In this document: positions 17,796 to 25,750 of the stretch, one piece after another
Layout: the number at the start of each line of letters is the position of its first letter
How positions within the stretch are numbered: the first letter of the stretch is position 1
Assembly: GCF_015773195.1 (NCBI RefSeq)
Contig: NZ_JADWYK010000009.1
Span: 62,001-126,000, forward strand
Length of the DNA: 64,000 nucleotides
Origin: Hymenobacter guriensis
Lineage (GTDB): Bacteria; Bacteroidota; Bacteroidia; Cytophagales; Hymenobacteraceae
Direction: 5' to 3'
Position numbers and translations under genes: made by a program
Notes under the pieces: model-generated
Seen by the model: the letters and a program-made list of their open reading frames with translations, nothing else
The model's database searches: none
What the model was told of the DNA's origin: nothing

Positions 17796-18509
17796 CTAAA
17801 TATCCCCCAGTTGCGGGCGCATGAGCAGCTCTTCCACTACGGCCTGGGGCGAGAGCGAGTAGGCCGCAAAAATGGACTCAGCTACGTCCTGAGGGCGCAT
17901 AAACCGCTCGGTGGGCAAGTCGGCGCCGGCCCAGCTGTTGGTGAGCGTAGCACCCGGCAAAATGGCCGTCACGCGGATATCATGTTCCTGCAGCTCAGCG
18001 CGCAGCACTTTCGTCATGCCATAGAGGGCAAACTTGGCGATGCAGTAGGAGCCACCATTGGTATAAGCCGTGATGCTGGCCGTGGAGCATAGCATGAATA
18101 TATGGCCGTGGCGCCGCGCAATCATGTCGGGCAGCAGGCCCTGGGTCAAGTCGTAGGCGCTGTACAGGTTCACGTCAATCATGCGGCGGAGCTGGGAGCC
18201 GTCGGCGGGCTCGTCCTGCAGGCGGCCGGGCTCGAAGCCGCCGGTATTGTTTACCAGTACCTCCACCCTGCCTTCAAGCTCCCGCACAAACGTCACGAAA
18301 CGCTGCGTGTCCTCGGGCTGGCTGAGGTCGGCGGCGAGGGTATACACGGGCGTGTCGGGGTACTGTTGGGCCAGCTCACTGCTCAGCACCAGCAGGTCGG
18401 CAGCGGAGCGGGCGCAGGTAACGACGGGCAGCCCAGCGGCCAGAAAACGCTCTACTACGGCGCGCCCTATTCCTTTGGTGCCGCCCGTTACTACGATTAA
18501 TTTTTGCAT
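17796..18509 (-). CDS. Short-chain dehydrogenase/reductase
   Basis: This 237-residue classical SDR has TGGTKGIG at residues 8-15, NNTG near 92, a Ser in FMLCSTAS and YCIAK near 155. The frame is open upstream to 18593, but MQKLIVVTGG at 18509 is the natural start. The family fits NADPH-dependent 3-oxoacyl or sepiapterin-like reductases; the substrate is unknown. It reads away from the mlaE-like gene, whose start lies 117 bases to its right. Confidence 0.88.
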   Translation of the reverse strand: MQKLIVVTGGTKGIGRAVVERFLAAGLPVVTCARSAADLLVLSSELAQQYPDTPVYTLAADLSQPEDTQRFVTFVRELEGRVEVLVNNTGGFEPGRLQDEPADGSQLRRMIDVNLYSAYDLTQGLLPDMIARRHGHIFMLCSTASITAYTNGGSYCIAKFALYGMTKVLRAELQEHDIRVTAILPGATLTNSWAGADLPTERFMRPQDVAESIFAAYSLSPQAVVEELLMRPQLGDI

Positions 18510-18626
18510 TCCTTTGCTTGTTGAACCTGGTTTTACGTATGCCTGCCCAAACCGCCGCGCCACCGTTTTGGTTGAGCTTGGGCGGGTTCGCAAGTTTTCG
18601 TATTTCTGCTACACTTCGCGCTTTGT

Positions 18627-19358
18627 ATGGTCAAAACCTTTGGCGAATTCATTCTCTTCCTGCAAAGCATGCTCACGCGCACTGAGCGGGTTAAAATTCT
18701 TTGGCAACGGACCCTCGATGAAGCCATTCTCATCGGCATCGACTCCATCTTTATCGTCATGATTGTGTCGGCCTTTATTGGGGCCGTTACCTGCGTGCAG
18801 ATTGCCTATAACCTCACCAATCCTCTCATTCCTAAAAGCACCATCGGGTATATGGTGCGCGAAATGACGATTCTGGAGCTGGCACCTACCATCACCAGCA
18901 TTGTGCTGGCGGGTAAAGTAGGCTCCAGCATTGCGGGCGGCCTGGGTACCATGCGTATCACCGAGCAGGTAGACGCGCTGGAAGTAATGGGCATCAACTC
19001 AGCCTCTTATCTGGTGCTGCCCAAAATTCTGGCGGCATTGCTTATGTTTCCTTTGCTGGTGATTCTGGCTATGGGCCTGTCTATTCTGGGCGGCTACCTG
19101 GCCGGCACACTCTCGGGCGCCATGTCGGCCTCGGAGTACGTGGAGGGCATCCGCACCGATTTTATTCCTTATAACATTGCCTTCGCCCTCATCAAATCGG
19201 TGATATTCGCCTTTCTGGTATCGGCTATTTCAGCCTATAAGGGTTATTTCACCAAAGGCGGCGCTTTGGAAGTTGGAGCAGCCAGCACGGGGGCCGTTAC
19301 TAACTCCATCATTGCCATTCTGCTGGCCGATTACGTGCTGGCGGCAGTACTTCTGTGA
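18627..19358 (+). CDS. mlaE: MlaE-type lipid ABC transporter permease
   Basis: The 243-residue permease has about five membrane helices and the MlaE hallmark around residues 90-120 (GKVGSSIAGGLGTMRITEQVDALEVMGI). MlaE-type permeases move phospholipids between the inner and outer membranes with an MlaF ATPase and an MCE-domain binding protein. The ATPase follows; no MCE protein is present in the window. The start ATG lies directly after GCTTTGT, so the leader is very short. Confidence 0.92.
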   Translation: MVKTFGEFILFLQSMLTRTERVKILWQRTLDEAILIGIDSIFIVMIVSAFIGAVTCVQIAYNLTNPLIPKSTIGYMVREMTILELAPTITSIVLAGKVGSSIAGGLGTMRITEQVDALEVMGINSASYLVLPKILAALLMFPLLVILAMGLSILGGYLAGTLSGAMSASEYVEGIRTDFIPYNIAFALIKSVIFAFLVSAISAYKGYFTKGGALEVGAASTGAVTNSIIAILLADYVLAAVLL

Positions 19359-19451
19359 GTTTCTGGTTTCTGGTTGCTGGTTTATAGTTGTTTTTCAACG
19401 GCATTCATCAACCGCAACTAGAAACCAGCAACTAGAAACTAGCAACTTAAA
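19359..19451. repeat. Degenerate palindromic spacer between mlaE and mlaF
   Basis: The left arm is composed of TTTCTGGTTTCTGGTTGCTGG words; the right arm carries the complements CTAGAAACCAGCAACTAG and CTAGCAACTT. It lies inside what should be one operon. Confidence 0.65.
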
Positions 19452-20261
19452 ATGATTGAAGTCCATAACATTCAGAAGGCCTTTGATGGCAATCAGGTGC
19501 TGAAGGGCATTACCTGCACGTTTGCGAGCGGACAGTGTAACCTGGTGCTGGGCGGCTCGGGCACGGGCAAAAGCGTACTGCTACAGTGCATTGTAGGGTT
19601 GATGAAGCCCGACATCGGCAGTATCACCTTCGATGGCACCACCTTCACGAACAATAAGGTGCAGATCCGGCAGGAAATCCGCCGCAAGATCGGGATGCTG
19701 TTTCAAGGCTCGGCTCTGTTCGACTCCATGACGGTGTTTGAAAACACGGAGTTTCCGCTGAAGATGCTCACGCCCGACATGAGCCGGGAAGAGCGTCGCG
19801 ACCGGGTGGAGTTCTGCCTGAAGCGCGTGGGCCTCGAAAACGCGGGCAACAAGATGCCTTCCGAAATTTCGGGCGGCATGAAAAAGCGGGTAGGCATTGC
19901 GCGGGCTATTGCGCCCAACTGTACGTACCTGTTCTGCGACGAGCCCAACTCCGGCCTCGACCCCGCCACCAGCATCAAAATCGACGAGCTGATTTACGAA
20001 ATCACCCACGAGTACAACATCACCACTGTCGTCATCACGCACGACATGAACTCGGTAGTCGAAATCGGCGACCATATCATCTTCATGCACAAGGGCCTGA
20101 AGCTCTGGGACGGGACGAAGGATGAAATTCTGGGCGCCAAGGTGCCCGAGCTGCGCGAGTTTATCTTCAGCAGCAGCCTCGTGCGAGCCGCCAAAAAAGT
20201 TGACGACGCCACGGAAGGCGGCCTCGAAGCCCTGGCTAGTGAGCCACTCTCGGAAGTTTAG
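19452..20261 (+). CDS. mlaF: MlaF-type lipid ABC transporter ATPase
   Basis: This 269-residue ATPase pairs with the preceding permease. Walker A is GGSGTGKS near residue 36, the signature is ISGGMKKRVGIARA, Walker B is YLFCDEPNSGLDP and the switch His is in VVITHDM. The NSGLDP variant of the D-loop region is usual for MlaF. The C-terminal extension after residue 235 is typical of the group. Confidence 0.92.
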   Translation: MIEVHNIQKAFDGNQVLKGITCTFASGQCNLVLGGSGTGKSVLLQCIVGLMKPDIGSITFDGTTFTNNKVQIRQEIRRKIGMLFQGSALFDSMTVFENTEFPLKMLTPDMSREERRDRVEFCLKRVGLENAGNKMPSEISGGMKKRVGIARAIAPNCTYLFCDEPNSGLDPATSIKIDELIYEITHEYNITTVVITHDMNSVVEIGDHIIFMHKGLKLWDGTKDEILGAKVPELREFIFSSSLVRAAKKVDDATEGGLEALASEPLSEV

Positions 20262-20520
20262 CGGTTAATATGCTAATTTTTGAAGGTGCTGATGTGCTAA
20301 TGATTTGGCTGTCATTGCGAGCGTAGCGAAGGAATCCGTCCTCTGAAACGTGCTTCCCGTTCTTTTACCAGAAAGCCCCTGACGTATGCATACGCCAGGG
20401 GCTTTTCACCTTTCAGGGCCGTGTACCTTGCTCAGGACAGATGGCTTCGCGCCGCTCACCATGACACGTTTTCCCTCATCAGCACATTTCCCACATTCAA
20501 CCACATTAGCACATTAAACA
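20262..20520. repeat. Nested composite palindromic repeat around a terminator (copy 2)
   Basis: This has the same three-layer plan as 6150-6440. The outer arms are of ATGTGCTAATG words, the middle arms GTCATTGCGAGCG ... GGAATCCGTC and a diverged complement. The central palindrome at 20372-20406 is nearly identical to that at 6273-6306. The arms have drifted more than those of copy 1. Confidence 0.7.
20372..20406. terminator. Bidirectional terminator after mlaF
   Basis: The palindrome AAAGCCCCTGACGTATG ... CCAGGGGCTTTT differs from the 6273-6306 terminator by one base in the stem. It separates mlaF from the convergent YfiT-like gene. Confidence 0.75.
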
Positions 20521-20522
20521 AC

Positions 20523-21068
20523 CTACCAGTTTTCGCGCTGGCGCAGGCTGGTAATGTGGGCCAGATGATGACGCCCGTGCCAGGCATATAGCGCCAGGGC
20601 CTGGTCCAGCGAAAACTCCTTCTGGGAGCCGGGGTGGTAGAAGCGCCGCCCCCACTGCTGCTCTGTCAGCTGGCGCATGAGCGTCACCCACCGAATGTGC
20701 AGCGCCTCCAGCAAGGCCAGGGACACGGCTACCGGCGTGGCGGCCACATCGGGCAGCTCGGCCCAGGCGGCTTCTTCGTAGGGCTTAATCGTGGGTAGCT
20801 CCTCCGTCAGAGCCAGGCGCATCCGCACATAGGCATTCATGTGCGAGTCGGGCAAATGGTGGAGCACCTGGCGTACCGACCAGCCGCCGGGCCGGTAAGG
20901 CGTATCAAGCTGCTCGGGGTGCAAACCAGCTACGGCCACGCGCACCTGGTCTGGCAGCACGGCCAGCTGGGCCAGCAGCGCTAGGCGGCGCCCATCCGTC
21001 AGGGGTTCCTGTGGGACTTCGGCTTGCCCGATGGGGTAGCGCAGATCGGCTTCGGGAATAGTGAGCAT
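20523..21068 (-). CDS. YfiT/DinB-family thiol transferase
   Basis: This 181-residue DinB-fold protein closely follows Bacillus YfiT: LRYPIGQAEVP at the start, DTPYRPGGWSVRQVLHHLPDSHMNAY in the middle and WHGRHHLAHI near the end. The three metal-binding histidines are visible (one in the VLHH helix and two in WHGRHH). YfiT-type proteins are metal-dependent transferases linked to bacillithiol, a thiol used by many Bacteroidota; the exact substrate is not shown. The frame extends to 21212, but the ATG at 21068 matches the family. Confidence 0.85.
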   Translation of the reverse strand: MLTIPEADLRYPIGQAEVPQEPLTDGRRLALLAQLAVLPDQVRVAVAGLHPEQLDTPYRPGGWSVRQVLHHLPDSHMNAYVRMRLALTEELPTIKPYEEAAWAELPDVAATPVAVSLALLEALHIRWVTLMRQLTEQQWGRRFYHPGSQKEFSLDQALALYAWHGRHHLAHITSLRQRENW

Positions 21069-21108
21069 AGCGTAGAAAAGAGAATTGTGTGAAACAGTCA
21101 GAGGAAAT

Positions 21109-21143
21109 AAAAAACGGCTTCTCCAGAAGTAGAAAAGCCGTTT
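21109..21143 (-). terminator. Terminator after the bifunctional-nuclease-family gene
   Basis: Minus-strand AAACGGCTTTTC ... GAAGCCGTTTTTTA forms a 9-bp stem with a T run, 11 bases after the stop at 21154. Confidence 0.7.
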
Positions 21144-21153
21144 CCGATGGTGC

Positions 21154-21780
21154 TTATGGGTTGCGCTTGTTGAGCTCGTCGCGGATTTTGGCGGCCTTCT
21201 CATAGTCCTCACGTTCCAGAGCCTGGGCCAGCATCTTCGTCAGTTCGTCCAGCGAAACCTGCCCACTGGGCTCTTTCGGCGTGGTAGGGGCCGGCCGGTC
21301 GGCCGTACCGGTGTCGTCATCGTCCTCATCATCATCTTCATCATCGGTGTCCTCCGTGTTTTCGTCGAGGTCCGAAAGAATGATGCCGGCTTCGCTCAGC
21401 ACGCTTTCCACAGTGTATATCGGCACGCCGAAGCGCAGACCAATGGCAATGGCATCGGAGGGCCGGGCATCCAGTTCAAAGGTCGTGGCTCCGTCGGAGC
21501 ACACGATTTTCGAGTAGAACACACCCTCCTTCAGGTCCGAAATCATGACCTCCAGAATGGCCACGTGCACCTGCTCGGCAAACGACTTGAACAAGTCGTG
21601 GGTGAGCGGGCGGTTGGGGCTGATTTTCTCGATCTGGATGGCAATGCTCTGGGCCTCAAACATGCCAATGATGATGGGCAGGCGCCGGTTGCCGGTTTTC
21701 TCCCCCAGAATCAGGGCAAACGAGCCAGATTGAGACTGGCTGGAAGAAAGGCCCAGGATTTCAAGCTGGATTTTTTTCAA
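21154..21780 (-). CDS. Bifunctional nuclease family protein with UVR motif
   Basis: The 208-residue product has a DUF151/bifunctional-nuclease domain (about 1-130; RRLPIIIGMFEAQSIAIQIE and ELDARPSDAIAIGLRF are diagnostic). This is followed by an acidic run of Asp and Glu (about 142-158), a Pro/Thr linker and a C-terminal UVR motif (LAQALEREDYEKAAKIRDEL) as found in UvrB/UvrC and Clp proteins. DUF151 proteins from plants have nuclease activity; the bacterial role is unclear. The UVR motif suggests a protein contact. It is transcribed alone. Confidence 0.88.
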   Translation of the reverse strand: MKKIQLEILGLSSSQSQSGSFALILGEKTGNRRLPIIIGMFEAQSIAIQIEKISPNRPLTHDLFKSFAEQVHVAILEVMISDLKEGVFYSKIVCSDGATTFELDARPSDAIAIGLRFGVPIYTVESVLSEAGIILSDLDENTEDTDDEDDDEDDDDTGTADRPAPTTPKEPSGQVSLDELTKMLAQALEREDYEKAAKIRDELNKRNP

Positions 21781-21869
21781 GGGAATAGGAACTTGGAGTC
21801 TGAAGGCTTAGGGATGAAAAACTTGCCGCCGCAAAGAAACAAAGACTTTGCACACCGGAGCTGGCGCGA

Positions 21870-21940
21870 AAAGAATAGCGTAGGGCCCCGGAAACACGGT
21901 TTGCAGCAAACCCCGTCTCCAAGACCCTACGCTATTCTTT
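21870..21940 (-). terminator. Hairpin after etfA
   Basis: A 16-bp perfect stem (AAAGAATAGCGTAGGG and its complement) with a 39-base loop lies 5 bases after the etfA stop. The long loop is unusual, but the stem is strong and followed by T residues. Confidence 0.6.
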
Positions 21941-21944
21941 CCGC

Positions 21945-22922
21945 TTAGTTCAGTTCTTTCACCGCCTGCGTGAGCTTCGGCAGCACGTCGAACACGTCAC
22001 CCACGATGCCGTAGTCGGCGGCTTTAAAGAATGGCGCCTCGGGGTCCTTGTTGATAACCACAATCACCTTGCTGGAGTTGACGCCGGCTAGGTGCTGGAT
22101 AGCTCCCGAAATACCGCAGGCAATGTACAGGTTCGGCGACACGGTAATGCCCGTCTGACCCACATGCTCGTGGTGAGGGCGCCAGTCCACGTCGGACACC
22201 GGCTTGGAGCAGGCCGTAGCCGCGCCCAGGGCCTTGGCCAGGTCTTCGATGAGATGCCAGTTTTCGGGACCTTTCATGCCACGGCCACCCGATACTACCT
22301 TGTCGGCTTCGGGCAGCAGAATGCCCCCGGCCTGATCCTGCAGCACTACCTGCTTGGGCGCATCGGCAAAGTCAGCATCCGAGAGCTGGGCCGAGAAGCT
22401 TTCCACCGTAGCGGTTTTACCGGCTTCGTGCTGGGCCTCAATGGAGTTTTTCTTGACGGCAATGATTTTCCGGTCGCCGGTGAGTACCACTTCGGCAAAG
22501 GCTTTGCCCGAGAAGGCTCCGCGCTTTACCGTAAACTGGCCACCGTCGTTTTTGGGCAGCTCTACCACGTTGGTAGCCAGCGAGGCCTGCAGGCGCACCG
22601 CCAGGCGGGAGCCTACGGAGGCGCCAATGTTGGAGTTGGCCAGCACCAGCACCTTGGCATCTTCCTGCTGCGCGGCAGCAGCAATGAGCTTGGTGTAGGC
22701 ACCGTTTACGAAGTCTTTCAGGCGGGGCTCGGCGTCGTACAGGACTTTGCTGATGCCCTGCTCACCCAACTGGGCCAGGCTGGCCTCCGAGGCCTCCCCC
22801 ACGGCCACGGCCGTAGCGGTGGTACCCAGCAGCTGGGCCACCTGGCTGCCGTACGAAGCCACTTCCAGCGAAGACTTTTTCACTTCGCCCTTATCACACT
22901 CTACTACTACTAGAACAGACAT
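21945..22922 (-). CDS. etfA: Electron transfer flavoprotein alpha subunit
   Basis: The 325-residue alpha subunit (FixB type) binds the FAD that accepts electrons from acyl-CoA dehydrogenases. The C-terminal FAD domain is clear: SGGRGMKGPENWHLIEDLA, then VGQTGITVSPNLYIACGISGAIQHL and KVIVVINKDPEAPFF. It lies 109 bases after etfB on the same strand with an AT-rich palindromic repeat between them. Confidence 0.95.
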   Translation of the reverse strand: MSVLVVVECDKGEVKKSSLEVASYGSQVAQLLGTTATAVAVGEASEASLAQLGEQGISKVLYDAEPRLKDFVNGAYTKLIAAAAQQEDAKVLVLANSNIGASVGSRLAVRLQASLATNVVELPKNDGGQFTVKRGAFSGKAFAEVVLTGDRKIIAVKKNSIEAQHEAGKTATVESFSAQLSDADFADAPKQVVLQDQAGGILLPEADKVVSGGRGMKGPENWHLIEDLAKALGAATACSKPVSDVDWRPHHEHVGQTGITVSPNLYIACGISGAIQHLAGVNSSKVIVVINKDPEAPFFKAADYGIVGDVFDVLPKLTQAVKELN

Positions 22923-23031
22923 ACGTTTTTCAATTAGTAATTAAGAATTAGTAATTAAGACTTGATGCTTTGCGGCTGTTGCGGCCATTGAAGCAATTAT
23001 TAATTCTTAATTATCAATTCTTAATTAGTTT
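22923..23031. repeat. AT-rich palindromic spacer between etfB and etfA
   Basis: The words AATTAGTAATTAAGAATTAG and their complements TTCTTAATTATCAATTCTTAATTAG form imperfect arms around a GC-richer centre. It is another operon-internal palindrome with its own word family. Confidence 0.65.
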
Positions 23032-23772
23032 TTAGATGACTTTGGCTTCGTTACGGAGCAGCTTGATCAGGTCGCCGGCGCTTTCGGCGGGAATGAGCTT
23101 CACGCCCTGCTTTTTGGGCGGCAGCTGGTATTCCGTTACCTGGGTGCGGGAAGCGTCGCCGGTAGGCTCTACTACTTTCAGCGGCTTAGTACGGGCCGTC
23201 ATGATGCCGCGCATATTCGGGATGCGGGGCTCGCACATGGGCTGCTGGCAGCTGGCCACAAAAGGCGTATTTACCTCCACGATTTCCTTGCCGCCTTCGA
23301 TTTCGCGCTCCAGCGTGGCCGTGTTGCCGCTCATATCCAGCTTCATAGCCGGGGCTACGGTGGGGATACCGAGCAGCTCACCTACCATGCCATGTACCTG
23401 GAAGCCGTTGTAGTCAATGCTTTCCTTGCCCATCAGAATCACGTCGTAGCCGCCGTCTTTGGCAATGCTGGCAATCTGCTGCGCCACAAAGAAGGCGTCC
23501 TTGGGATACGCATTTACCCGGATGGCATCGTCGGCGCCAATGGCCAGGGCTTTACGAATATTTGGTTCGGTATCGGCTTCCCCTACGTTCAGTACCGTCA
23601 CCGTGCCACTACCCTGTGCTTCCTTTAGCTCAATGGCGCGGGTGAGGGCGTACTCATCCCAGGGGTTGATAACGAATTGCACCCCCGCCTTGTTGAATTC
23701 CTTGTTATCGGGCGTGAAGGTAATCTTGGTGGTCGTGTCAGGCACGTTGCTGATGCAAACGAGAAACTTCAT
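23032..23772 (-). CDS. etfB: Electron transfer flavoprotein beta subunit
   Basis: The 246-residue beta subunit (FixA type) holds AMP and pairs with EtfA to pass electrons to the quinone pool. The N-terminus MKFLVCISNVPDTTTKITF, the segment VINPWDEYALTRAIELKE and the signature-like KEIVEVNTPFVASCQQPMCEPRIPNMRGIM are diagnostic. A TATCTTTG box and a 16-bp palindrome lie upstream in the region shared with the divergent TPR gene. Confidence 0.95.
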   Translation of the reverse strand: MKFLVCISNVPDTTTKITFTPDNKEFNKAGVQFVINPWDEYALTRAIELKEAQGSGTVTVLNVGEADTEPNIRKALAIGADDAIRVNAYPKDAFFVAQQIASIAKDGGYDVILMGKESIDYNGFQVHGMVGELLGIPTVAPAMKLDMSGNTATLEREIEGGKEIVEVNTPFVASCQQPMCEPRIPNMRGIMTARTKPLKVVEPTGDASRTQVTEYQLPPKKQGVKLIPAESAGDLIKLLRNEAKVI

Positions 23773-23808
23773 CTATGACGACTTGAGTGAACGATATACT
23801 ACGGGAAA

Positions 23809-23831
23809 GCCCCAAATTTGGGGCAAAGATA
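23809..23831 (-). promoter_or_regulatory. etfB -7 box overlapping a perfect palindrome
   Basis: TATCTTTG occupies 23824-23831 on the minus strand. Its last G is also the first base of the perfect 16-bp palindrome GCCCCAAATTTGGGGC (23809-23824), which covers the expected transcription start. The position suits a repressor operator. The same stretch lies 25 bases upstream of the divergent TPR gene. Confidence 0.5.
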
Positions 23832-23848
23832 CTGAAAACTCCTCCCCT

Positions 23849-24187
23849 ATGGAAACTCCTCCCAGCCGCCTGCAGCAACTTCTGGCCTTTTACCAGGACG
23901 ACCCGAACGACCCGTTTACGATTTACGCTTTAGCCACCGAATACCGCTCTACTGATCCGCAGAAAGCCTGGGGATTTTACCATAAGCTCCTCACGGAACA
24001 CCCTGATTACGTAGGCACTTACTATCATGCCGGCAAGCTTCTGGAACAGCTGGAGCAGCCCGATGAGGCGGAGAAAGTGTACCGCACCGGCCTTAGTGTA
24101 GCGCGCAAGGCCGGCCAGCTGCACGCCGCCAGCGAAATTCAGGGCGTGCTAAACAGCCTGCTGGGCCTTGACTACGAGGACGACTAA
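23849..24187 (+). CDS. Small tetratricopeptide-repeat protein
   Basis: This 112-residue soluble protein holds about two TPR-like helical pairs (DPFTIYALATEYRSTDPQKAWGFYHKLLTEHPDYVGTYYHAGKLLEQLEQPDEAEKVYRTG read as successive helices). It is probably a protein-interaction adaptor; no partner is evident. The frame is open far upstream within etfB antisense, but the ATG at 23849 lies in the divergent promoter region and gives a sensible N-terminus (METPPSRLQQLL). Confidence 0.75.
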   Translation: METPPSRLQQLLAFYQDDPNDPFTIYALATEYRSTDPQKAWGFYHKLLTEHPDYVGTYYHAGKLLEQLEQPDEAEKVYRTGLSVARKAGQLHAASEIQGVLNSLLGLDYEDD

Positions 24188-24310
24188 CCATCCGCCGGTG
24201 CTTCGTCAGCCCTGAGCACACCGCCACTGATTGTAAAGCAACAGTCAGCGCGGTGTACGGCTTTCCTTGTGCCTGGCATGCTTGCCCCGGATTAAGTCAG
24301 AACATTGAAT

Positions 24311-24349
24311 ACAGATAGCTGAATGTATATAAACATATAACCTATCTGT
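24311..24349. promoter_or_regulatory. Inverted repeat upstream of an outer-membrane protein gene
   Basis: ACAGATAG (24311-24318) and CTATCTGT (24342-24349) are perfect 8-bp arms around an AT-rich 23-base spacer that itself contains TGTATATAAACATATA. It lies about 85 bases before the next ATG in an otherwise empty spacer and looks like an operator rather than a terminator. Confidence 0.4.
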
Positions 24350-24434
24350 GTAACTATTTAAACAAAATGCCGTATCCAGCAAGTTTGCGCAACCTCTTTC
24401 TGAACTTTCACGTAGCGTGGGCTGTCCGGTCTGC

Positions 24435-25250
24435 ATGCGTAAGACCATTCTGCTGGGTGCAGCCGCGCTGTTAGGCGCCGCCACCCACTCCTTGGCCCAA
24501 ACATCGGGCAACGAGCTGACCGACTCCCCATTTGTACGGAATATCCGCCCCGACCGGCCCGGGGTGACCATCACCACTAACATGCTGTACCCCGGTCAGG
24601 TACAGGTAGATGCCGGTATTCAGCAGCTTCCCGCTTCGGAAGCATTTGGCCGCCACCGGGCTATGTCGACTGCTACCTTGCGCGTTGGCTTTTTCAACCA
24701 CATCGAGTTGCGTGCTACCCAGGGTTACCTGCACCCACTGGCCCGCCTGACTACGGGCGAGGCCAGTGGCCGCCCAACTTCGCCGGCTGGCCTGGCCCCC
24801 CTCACGGTAGGCGCCAAGTTTCTGACCTCTACGGTGCAGAATGCTCGTTCCCAGGTAGTAGTCCTGACGGAACTGACGCTGCCAAACGGGGATGCCTCCT
24901 TCCTTAACAAAGCTTATGAGCCCAGTGCGCGCCTGCTGGTGTCGCAGCTACTGGGGCAGCGCTACGGGCTGGAAGGCAACTTTGGCTTTCGGCAACGCGG
25001 TTTCCGGGCGGCCGATACCAAGGTTGGGCAGTACACGGCGTCTTTGGCCTTGAATGGCCCCCTTGGCGGCAACTTCGGCTTCTTCACCGAAGCGTACGCC
25101 ATCGGCCGGTTTTCCTGGCAAAAGGGCATAAACACTGGCGTATCCTGGCGCCCCGTACCCGGTTTCCGCGTAGATGTAACCGCTGGCCATCAGCTCAACA
25201 ACCATGGCCTGCTACTGGGCACTGGCCTGAGCTTGCGCCTGCCTAAATAA
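24435..25250 (+). CDS. Outer-membrane beta-barrel protein, MetA-degradation-type transporter family
   Basis: The 271-residue product has a signal peptide (MRKTILLGAAALLGAATHSLAQ). The next segment, FVRNIRPDRPGVTITTNMLYPGQVQVDAGIQ, is typical of the PF13557-like putative outer-membrane transporters, and alternating beta strands follow to a C-terminal LSLRLPK. The cargo is unknown. The ATG at 24435 opens the signal peptide. A terminator follows 22 bases after the stop. Confidence 0.7.
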   Translation: MRKTILLGAAALLGAATHSLAQTSGNELTDSPFVRNIRPDRPGVTITTNMLYPGQVQVDAGIQQLPASEAFGRHRAMSTATLRVGFFNHIELRATQGYLHPLARLTTGEASGRPTSPAGLAPLTVGAKFLTSTVQNARSQVVVLTELTLPNGDASFLNKAYEPSARLLVSQLLGQRYGLEGNFGFRQRGFRAADTKVGQYTASLALNGPLGGNFGFFTEAYAIGRFSWQKGINTGVSWRPVPGFRVDVTAGHQLNNHGLLLGTGLSLRLPK

Positions 25251-25272
25251 GGATGACAAATAACTATCAGCG

Positions 25273-25323
25273 GCCGCTTTTGCCGGGGCATTTCCGTACA
25301 GGGAGTAGCCCGGCAAAAGCGGC
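25273..25323 (+). terminator. Terminator after the outer-membrane protein gene
   Basis: A 15-bp perfect stem (GCCGCTTTTGCCGGG and its complement) encloses a 21-base loop, followed by TGTTTTG. Confidence 0.65.
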
Positions 25324-25361
25324 TGTTTTGCGTCGTATCAGTTTCTCACATCATTGTGTGA

Positions 25362-25392
25362 TTGAACACTGTATAGATATTTTGTAATTTTG
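25362..25392 (+). promoter_or_regulatory. Promoter: TTG-N20-TAATTTTG
   Basis: TTG at 25362-25364 and TAATTTTG at 25385-25392 have the ideal 20-base spacing for the principal Bacteroidota sigma factor. The ATG of the small secreted protein lies 28 bases after the box. Confidence 0.7.
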
Positions 25393-25420
25393 TTGCATTC
25401 TCCCCTTACATCAACCCCCT

Positions 25421-25675
25421 ATGCATACACTCTACCGCTTTTTACTGCTGCTGGCGCTGTTGCTCATCAGCCACTTCTCTTCCCGGGCGCAGGGCTTAGC
25501 GCCAGCATCCAAAGTTACCATCACTGGTTTTGGGGACCCTGAGCCCGCTTCGCCTCCGGCCTGGGCGCTGGCCAAGCTCCACGAAAGCTCCTCGCCCCCT
25601 GCTGAACCGGCCTCCCCTCCGGCAACGCCCGACACAGTGATGTTGCCGGTGAAGCCAGAACAGAAAAAGCAATAG
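25421..25675 (+). CDS. Small secreted proline-rich protein
   Basis: The 84-residue product consists of a signal peptide (about 1-24, ending SRAQ) and a short Pro/Ser/Ala-rich mature region that looks disordered. No family is recognised. The perfect promoter upstream and the strong terminator 14 bases after the stop argue that it is a real, separately transcribed gene despite its size. Confidence 0.6.
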   Translation: MHTLYRFLLLLALLLISHFSSRAQGLAPASKVTITGFGDPEPASPPAWALAKLHESSSPPAEPASPPATPDTVMLPVKPEQKKQ

Positions 25676-25688
25676 AGCAACAGATACT

Positions 25689-25732
25689 AAAGCAGCAAGC
25701 CCCCGGTAGTAGTGCCGGGGGCTTGCTGCTTT
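25689..25732. terminator. Bidirectional terminator
   Basis: An 18-bp stem beginning AAAGCAGCAAGCCCCCGG with an 8-base loop ends in CTTT on the plus strand. It also serves the convergent M28 peptidase gene, whose stop lies 19 bases away. Confidence 0.8.
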
Positions 25733-25750
25733 ATGGGGCCTACAAGCAAA

